From Chroococcopsis sp964623815 (lineage in GTDB: Bacteria > Cyanobacteriota > Cyanobacteriia > Cyanobacteriales > Microcystaceae), in assembly GCA_964623815.1 (NCBI GenBank), contig CAZUVR010000002.1:62001-126000 (forward strand): a stretch of DNA of 64,000 nucleotides. The letters are read 5' to 3'. Under the pieces are notes generated by a model. That model ran no database searches, had not been told where the DNA came from, and saw only the letters and a list, made by a program, of their open reading frames with translations. Positions 58,745 to 64,000 of the stretch are shown here, one piece after another (positions within the stretch are counted from its first letter, which is position 1; each line of letters opens with the position of its first letter). The position numbers and the translations under genes are program-made.

Positions 58745-61405
58745 TTACATATCAGGAAAATAAGCCTTTATCAAAACCAGATAGGACTTATTCACCGAAT
58801 TCTTTAAAGATTCTAGAGCTATCTTTTGAGCTATGGGATAATCAGAACCAATTTCAGAAAGCCGCCGTAAAGTCGCTATAAATTCTTGTTTTTTAATCTT
58901 ATTAGCGGTAATCAGTAACATTAAAATCATCGCCAATCCTCCGCTCAATAAACAAGGAATTAACGGCAACCACCAGCCCCAAAGAAAAGCTAAATAACAA
59001 ATACCCAATAAAACCAACAAACTTAAACAATATAACCCAATAACTAGCAAAATATCTTTAAACATCCAACCGATCCCACCTCCAACCCCCGCCCACACTA
59101 AAACCCAAAAACTCTCTAGAGATTCATTCCAAGTATTAATTAAAGCTCTCCCATCAACCACGGCGCTGATAATCTGGCTGATAATATTAGCGTGAACTAC
59201 TACCCCCGCCATTCGCTGGGAAGATGGGAATCTACCCCCATTATAGGGAGTGAAAAAGAAATCATTCAAACTCTCCGCAGTAGAACCGAGCAAAACAATC
59301 CGCCCCCGAAATACCCCTTTAGGGAATCGCCGGGCTAGTATATTCCGGAGGGGAATCGTTACAAACTGACCTTTCTCTCCCCGGAAATTGATGAAAATTT
59401 GATAGCCGCCGTCATCGGCTCCCACATAACCCCCATCGTTGCCTTGAAATCGATCGAAACTCGCTTTGCCCCAAATTAAACGCCCCGTATCAGAAGGTTG
59501 AGGCTCGATATTTTTTGCCATTAAATAATGCTCTGCTAATTTCAAAGCCAAACTCTCTCTCTCTCCTTTTTTTTCCGAAGAAACCGATAGTAAAGCCCGG
59601 CGAACCTTACCATCATTATCAAGAACCTGATCGGCAAAACCTACCTGATTATTTTCTTTTAAAATAGGTGGGGGAGATATTTCAGGATTAACCGTTTTCT
59701 CAATCGCATAAAGATTAGGAATTGACCGGAATAACTTCATTAATGCGGAATTACCGGGTTCAACTGGAAGATTGCGGTAAATGTCCAAACCGATCACTAG
59801 CGGGTTTTGCTCTTTAATAATCTCTAAAGTATCTGCTAATACGCGATCGGGAATTGGCCATTGTTGGATTTTTTCAATATCATTATCATCTATAGTGACG
59901 ATAACAATACGCGAGTCCGAAGCCTCTAAAGAGCGATAACGAACGAATTGATCGTACAGAGCCCATTCCCAACCTTGAAATAATCCTAGCGATCGTAACA
60001 ACAAAGTTAATAAAGTAGCCCCCAAGATAACGCCCCCTAAATAACGCCTATCTAAACGATATTTATGAGTATCTTCTTCAGCCTGCCGCCTCGCCCGTGC
60101 TAGAAAATGATTAGCTTGCTGAGTAGTAGTGAGAGCCTGTTCAATTTCTTCTTTTGCTAATTCTTGACTAGCGCTTAAAAACTGATAATCTTCATTACTT
60201 AAGCTTTTTCCTAACGACCATCTTAAAACATCTTGTAGATTATCACCACGTAATAAATAGGAATTATCTTGTTTGTCAGAAGCTATCCAAAGTTTAATTT
60301 TATCGCTGTAAGGTCTTAAACTCGCTAATTGTTGCTCGACCCAGTCTTTATTAAAAACTTCCGCATAAATTGGGTTGTAAATTTGTAATCGATCGTGTTT
60401 ATGTAAAACTAATCCCGATAAAAGCAAAGCCTGTTGTTCGCTACTATTATCCAGTTTAGTAACCACCCCTTGTAGAACTTGTTGATATAACCCCAAAAGT
60501 CGATTAGATTGTTGATCATTTAGGAGGATTCTATCCCTAATCGTCCTTAAATGCACCGGTTCATCCTGCGATTCCCAATTATTAATAATATATTTGTGAA
60601 CCACTTCAGAAATCGATAATCCTTCGAGATTATTCAAGACTAATTTGCATAGCTTCTGAGTTAAAAAAGGTTGTCCACCGGTGTAATTAAGAATCTCCTC
60701 CATTATCACCTCTGGATTGTTCCATTTTTGCGCCAATCCATTAATTAAAGGTGCTGTCTCTTTAAGTTGAAACCCTTGTAACTCAATTCCGTGACCGATG
60801 TTAAAAGGAGTACGGGTTTTATCTTGAATTAAATCAGACGGAGAAGCCACCCCCAATAAAGCAAAAGTTAAACGGTCATAATCGGTATTCACCCGCTTCT
60901 GTTCCCAACAAAAGCGAATATAAGCGAAGAATTCATCTAACGGAAACTGTTGACTGAGAATATAATCGATCTCGTCGATAAAAATCACAATTCTTCCGGA
61001 AAAGTAACCAAGAAGAACTTCTTCAATAAATTGAGCAAAGCATTGAAGAGGTGACAGTACATCTCGTCTTTCTCGCCACCAGTCACGCCACTTAAAATCT
61101 ACGTCGCAACTTCTTACTAACATTTGCACCATTCCAGCGTACCACTTTTGAGGGGTAATATCTTCGCTTCCAATACCAGTTAAGTCAATAAAACCACAAA
61201 CTATGCCTTTATCGATCAACTTCTGCATCGTTCGCACTCTCAGACTCGATTTCCCCATCTGACGGGAAGTTAGTACATAACAAAATTCTCCTCGGACTAG
61301 ATGTTGATAAAACTCTCTGTCCGCACCTCTGTAAACGTAGGTCGGTGCTTCGTTACTAAGACTGCCCCCGATTTGATATTGAAAATTTGATTTCTTTTCT
61401 GACAT
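58745..61405 (-). CDS. AAA-like ATPase with CHASE2 sensor and membrane helices
   Basis: Residues 1-350 are an AAA_35-type ATPase: YVYRGADREFYQHLVRGEFCYVLTSRQMGKSSLRVRTMQKL (Walker A variant SRQMGKSS), Walker B IVIFIDEIDYILSQ, and LLGVASPSDLIQDKTRTPFNIG. A membrane helix lies near residue 450 (YLGGVILGATLLTLLLRS). The extracytoplasmic CHASE2 domain follows (RYRSLEASDSRIVIVTIDDNDIEKIQQWPIPDRVLADTLEII...GLDIYRNLPVEPG), then three or four membrane helices near the C-terminus. It resembles cyanobacterial sensors linking external signals to an STAND-like ATPase. It follows the HTH-ATPase gene on the same strand, 20 bases apart. Confidence 0.85.
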   Translation of the reverse strand: MSEKKSNFQYQIGGSLSNEAPTYVYRGADREFYQHLVRGEFCYVLTSRQMGKSSLRVRTMQKLIDKGIVCGFIDLTGIGSEDITPQKWYAGMVQMLVRSCDVDFKWRDWWRERRDVLSPLQCFAQFIEEVLLGYFSGRIVIFIDEIDYILSQQFPLDEFFAYIRFCWEQKRVNTDYDRLTFALLGVASPSDLIQDKTRTPFNIGHGIELQGFQLKETAPLINGLAQKWNNPEVIMEEILNYTGGQPFLTQKLCKLVLNNLEGLSISEVVHKYIINNWESQDEPVHLRTIRDRILLNDQQSNRLLGLYQQVLQGVVTKLDNSSEQQALLLSGLVLHKHDRLQIYNPIYAEVFNKDWVEQQLASLRPYSDKIKLWIASDKQDNSYLLRGDNLQDVLRWSLGKSLSNEDYQFLSASQELAKEEIEQALTTTQQANHFLARARRQAEEDTHKYRLDRRYLGGVILGATLLTLLLRSLGLFQGWEWALYDQFVRYRSLEASDSRIVIVTIDDNDIEKIQQWPIPDRVLADTLEIIKEQNPLVIGLDIYRNLPVEPGNSALMKLFRSIPNLYAIEKTVNPEISPPPILKENNQVGFADQVLDNDGKVRRALLSVSSEKKGERESLALKLAEHYLMAKNIEPQPSDTGRLIWGKASFDRFQGNDGGYVGADDGGYQIFINFRGEKGQFVTIPLRNILARRFPKGVFRGRIVLLGSTAESLNDFFFTPYNGGRFPSSQRMAGVVVHANIISQIISAVVDGRALINTWNESLESFWVLVWAGVGGGIGWMFKDILLVIGLYCLSLLVLLGICYLAFLWGWWLPLIPCLLSGGLAMILMLLITANKIKKQEFIATLRRLSEIGSDYPIAQKIALESLKNSVNKSYLVLIKAYFPDM

Positions 61406-61425
61406 TATTAGAATGATTTTTGAAA

Positions 61426-62760
61426 TTATAGAACTCTGCTAAAATAGCTTTTATATAGCTCAAAACGAGGAATGACATAATTATTATGATATTGAATTAA
61501 TCCTAAGCTATGAAGCTTGTAAGCTTGTATCGAGTCTAATTCGACAGGCTCAGATGAAGTAACGACTCTTTGCAGAGCTTTAATTTCTAAGGGATTTTTT
61601 TGTAATAATTCAAGATATTGTCGTAGATGATTCCTATAAATTCCTGCCTCACTATCACAATTTTCTAATAAATTGTTAAAACTAAGATTTTTTCGAGATA
61701 AATGATAAAAAGCCAAGCTGACCAAGTAAGGATGACCACCAATAATATTGTGTAGTTGTATTTGTTCTTCTTCTTCTATATCCAGCTTATATAATTGGGA
61801 TAAAATTTTTACTTGTTCGGGCGTGAATTCAGATAATTCAACGGGGAAACCAGCATTAAAAGGAGAACGATTAATATTAAGGGGGAGATAAGCTTCGGTA
61901 GCATGAGAGACGATTAATCGAAAGTTTTGCCACAGGAAAGAAGTGTTTCTCTTTTCGTGCCAACTTCTCAACATTCCAAAAAAGTCTTCGATAATTTCTC
62001 TATATTCAAACAAACGATCAACAGTATCTAAAGCAATAACGAGAGGGCGCTCCAATCTCTGTAAAATATACTCTTCAAAATAGCCAGTACAATTATCGTT
62101 ACTCCCTAAAATGTCTGTATCCCAATAAGTTTTTAGTTGATTTTCTAAGTTTAACTGGCGCGTCACTTGTAAACATAACCAGCGCAGGAGTTTATCTAAA
62201 TTTTGGACAATATTGCGCTCCACTCCTTGCAAGTCTATGTAAACGGTTTTATAGTTTTGCCTCTGAGCATGATTTAAAATTTTGTTAATGAGGGAAGTCT
62301 TTCCCATTAATTTTGGTGCTTTTATCCGAATTAGCGCCCCTGCTTCTTCACATGCAGTATAACACAGCGATTCAACGTTACCGCGTTGAATATAGAAAGG
62401 AGAGTGAGCAGAGAGGGAACCGCTAGGAAAAGGGATTTCTCGCTCAAGATTATTGTTACTCCCTTTTCGTGCCTTGATAGATTTCTCTTCGGCTCTTTGT
62501 AAGGCTTCCTTAAAATTTGTTTTAGTAACAGTTTCTCCTAATGCTTCTGAAAGTTTTTTCCATAGCCTGCTGCCAATATCCCCTCTAAGATAATTTAAGG
62601 ACAGATGGTAACGTTCCGTCATTTGCTCATAGGTCATTCCTTCCCAGGCACCTTCAAGAACTTGAATTTCAACATCTTTAAGATTTTCAGCAAAATAAGC
62701 AAAAATAAGATCTTCTGCCGTTTTTTTGGCTTTTATCCAATTAAACTCTTCACTTTGCAT
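61426..62760 (-). CDS. AAA-like ATPase with N-terminal HTH (vWA-MoxR-associated type)
   Basis: The 444-residue protein has an N-terminal helical HTH-like region (EEFNWIKAKKTAEDLIFAYF, EIQVLEGAWEGMTYEQMTERYHLSLNYLRGDIGSRLWKKLSEALG). An AAA_35 ATPase follows: GNVESLCYTACEEAGALIRI, Walker A KLMGKTSL, Walker B LVIALDTVDRLFEY, and FNAGFPVELSEFTPEQVKIL at the lid. The N-terminal region is of the type that starts vWA-MoxR-associated proteins. It is encoded just upstream of the CHASE2 protein and probably works with it as a two-gene signalling unit. Confidence 0.82.
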   Translation of the reverse strand: MQSEEFNWIKAKKTAEDLIFAYFAENLKDVEIQVLEGAWEGMTYEQMTERYHLSLNYLRGDIGSRLWKKLSEALGETVTKTNFKEALQRAEEKSIKARKGSNNNLEREIPFPSGSLSAHSPFYIQRGNVESLCYTACEEAGALIRIKAPKLMGKTSLINKILNHAQRQNYKTVYIDLQGVERNIVQNLDKLLRWLCLQVTRQLNLENQLKTYWDTDILGSNDNCTGYFEEYILQRLERPLVIALDTVDRLFEYREIIEDFFGMLRSWHEKRNTSFLWQNFRLIVSHATEAYLPLNINRSPFNAGFPVELSEFTPEQVKILSQLYKLDIEEEEQIQLHNIIGGHPYLVSLAFYHLSRKNLSFNNLLENCDSEAGIYRNHLRQYLELLQKNPLEIKALQRVVTSSEPVELDSIQAYKLHSLGLIQYHNNYVIPRFELYKSYFSRVL

Positions 62761-62862
62761 TAGGTTATCAGCACTTGGTTAAATTCATTTGAATTAATTC
62801 TAACTAACTGTGGAGCTAACAAAAGTTTCGCTCCCAACTCCCGACTTCCACCGTAATACGAT

Positions 62863-63339
62863 TCATGACTTGCCCCTCTTTTCCCGAAACCAACCTTGTA
62901 GCATTTCCCGGCATCCCTGTTCGAGAATACCTTCAATCACATTCAGACGATGGTTAGAAAAAGTACTATCGGGAAAGTTGGCGACGGTGCGGATTACTCC
63001 AGTTTTTGGGTCATCGGCACCGTAGATTAACAGGCCGATACGGGCGGCGATTATCGCCCCCGCACACATGGGGCAGGGTTCGAGAGTAACGTAGAGAGTA
63101 CAGTAGTTGAGATGCCAGTTGTTTAATTTTCGGCTCGCCTCCCGGATAGCGATAATCTCCGCGTGGGCTGTCGCGTCTTGCTCTCTCTGTTTGCGGTTCT
63201 CTCCGGAGGCGATTACATTACCCTCCTTATCGGTGATGATAGCCCCTACGGGTACCTCCCCCTCTTTTCCCGCTTCTTCGGCTAATTTCAGCGCTTGCTC
63301 CATCCGGCGGCGATGGTTCAAGTAGGTACTATAATCCAT
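62863..63339 (-). CDS. tadA: tRNA adenosine(34) deaminase
   Basis: TadA converts A34 to inosine in tRNA-Arg(ACG). The 158-residue protein has the deaminase motif HAEIIAIREAS (His59, Glu61) and PCPMCAGAI (Cys89, Cys92). The N-terminus MDYSTYLNHRRRMEQALKLAEEA fits. It shares its start base region with the glutaredoxin stop (one-base overlap), so translation is coupled. Confidence 0.95.
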   Translation of the reverse strand: MDYSTYLNHRRRMEQALKLAEEAGKEGEVPVGAIITDKEGNVIASGENRKQREQDATAHAEIIAIREASRKLNNWHLNYCTLYVTLEPCPMCAGAIIAARIGLLIYGADDPKTGVIRTVANFPDSTFSNHRLNVIEGILEQGCREMLQGWFREKRGKS

Positions 63340-63638
63340 TAAGCCGGTTGAGATAGTAATCGATCGAGTTCTCCCTCCCCATCTAGTTTATACAGATCGT
63401 CGCAACCGCCAAGATGTTGATTATTGATAAATATCTGCGGTACGCTTCTTCTACCGTTAGCTCTTTCGGCCATAGCATCTCTAGCAGTTTCGTCGCCGTC
63501 TATCTTGTATTCTGTATAGTTGACTCCCTTCCACCATAAAAGTAATTTGGCTCTTATGCAATAGGGACAGGTAGCCCAAGTATAGATTTCTACCTTAGCC
63601 TTATTTAAGTTAGGATCTTTGTTGAAGAAATTGAACAT
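63339..63638 (-). CDS. grxC: Glutaredoxin (GrxC type)
   Basis: The 99-residue protein has the dithiol active site CPYC (Cys24, Cys27) in VEIYTWATCPYCIRAKLLL, the cis-proline region SVPQIFINNQHLGGCDDLYKL with T-V-P-like SVP, and the GG-x-D-D glutathione-binding loop. It reduces disulphides with glutathione. It lies immediately upstream of tadA. Confidence 0.95.
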   Translation of the reverse strand: MFNFFNKDPNLNKAKVEIYTWATCPYCIRAKLLLWWKGVNYTEYKIDGDETARDAMAERANGRRSVPQIFINNQHLGGCDDLYKLDGEGELDRLLSQPA

Positions 63639-63686
63639 ATTTAAACTTTTAATAGTAGGAGTGCTAATTACATTATAGATAAATCT

Positions 63687-64000
63687 ATGGATAAAGTGGT
63701 CTTAAGAAGGCAGTTACTTAAACAACGTCAGAATCTTTCAGATGATCGATGGCAATCAATGAGTAAAGTATTGTCGAGTAATTTAAGTCAATTACCCATT
63801 TTTCAAGAAGCAATAACTCTATTAAGTTATTTTAGTTTTAGGCGCGAACCCGATATTAGTTCTCTATTTTCTTTACCGAAACGATGGGGGTTTTCTCGTT
63901 GTGCCGGGGATGAACTAATATGGCATCGGTGGGGATTGGGTGAGCCTCTCGAAAATAATAATTATGGTATTCCCGAACCATTAATATCGGCGGAGATTAT
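63687..64000 (+). CDS. 5-formyltetrahydrofolate cyclo-ligase (partial, runs off the window)
   Basis: My translation from ATG 63687 gives about 104 residues: MDKVVLRRQLLKQRQNLSDD, then LLSYFSFRREPDISSLF and LENNNYGIPEP at the edge. The K-x-x-L-R-R-x-L-L-x-x-R start, the YFSFRREPDI segment (family Y-x-x-x-x-x-E-v-D/p) and NYGIPEP (family G-I-x-E-P) fit the YgfA/5-FCL family, which makes 5,10-methenyl-THF from 5-formyl-THF using ATP. The start is divergent from grxC with a 48-base gap. Confidence 0.8.
   Translation, partial: MDKVVLRRQLLKQRQNLSDDRWQSMSKVLSSNLSQLPIFQEAITLLSYFSFRREPDISSLFSLPKRWGFSRCAGDELIWHRWGLGEPLENNNYGIPEPLISAEI

Overview
The window is cyanobacterial chromosome. This rests on ndhL with its DUF3007 neighbour, a HoxH-type NiFe-hydrogenase large subunit, an hps (hormogonium polysaccharide) pseudopilin locus, a cobalamin-type precorrin methyltransferase, PEP-CTERM and DUF2808 proteins, Uma2 nucleases, CHAT/AAA/CHASE2 proteins, and HIP1 octamers (GCGATCGC, for example near 12690, 31003 and 33846). 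The hps locus points to a motile, probably filamentous lineage. I cannot name the species.

1-4.1 kb carries metabolic genes: a partial Gfo/Idh/MocA dehydrogenase divergent from a RuBisCO-like protein, thrC, and cobI, which may use an ATT start. 4.1-11.7 kb is an hpsA-B-C-D-like operon on the minus strand, with a candidate hormogonium J-box upstream. 11.9-17.1 kb holds an M48 protease homologue that has lost its zinc ligands, a small orphan, ndhL-DUF3007-trpA-DoxX, an intron-less tRNA-Leu(UAA), and a Fur-box-like site before feoA-DUF2237. 17.6-20.9 kb is an SPFH protein coupled to a WD40 protein carrying a degenerate kinase C-lobe. 20.9-23.7 kb is a Zur-box-preceded znuA-znuC-znuB operon. DUF4253 and ankyrin-repeat genes follow on the minus strand.

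26.2-35.4 kb is a tight five-gene operon: a coiled-coil McrB-like AAA+ protein with an N-terminal membrane anchor, a DUF2357/McrC-like protein, an SF1 helicase, a two-HKD PLD nuclease-like protein, and an unrecognised 771-residue protein whose second half is AT-rich. The first four match the outline of CoCoNuT (coiled-coil nuclease tandem) type IV restriction systems. The fifth is the best candidate for an undescribed component. A Uma2 gene and a natural fusion of a truncated AAA ATPase to a PIN domain follow.

37-45.6 kb holds DUF58 coupled to a recombinase-like protein without a catalytic domain, hoxH without its usual partners, DUF2808, a rhomboid protease and katG. 46-57.6 kb is a class II lanthipeptide locus: a ProcM-like CCG-type LanM, one double-glycine precursor, and a PEP-CTERM subtilase. 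Between them lie an AraC-type regulator and a CHAT protease / TPR / HTH-DUF4384-like module. Two 147-bp direct copies of a MITE-like element (49.2 and 57.9 kb) bracket that inner segment. 58.1-62.8 kb has an antitoxin gene split by an in-frame stop with no toxin partner, and two AAA ATPase signalling proteins (one with CHASE2). The window ends with tadA, a glutaredoxin gene and the start of a 5-formyltetrahydrofolate cyclo-ligase gene.
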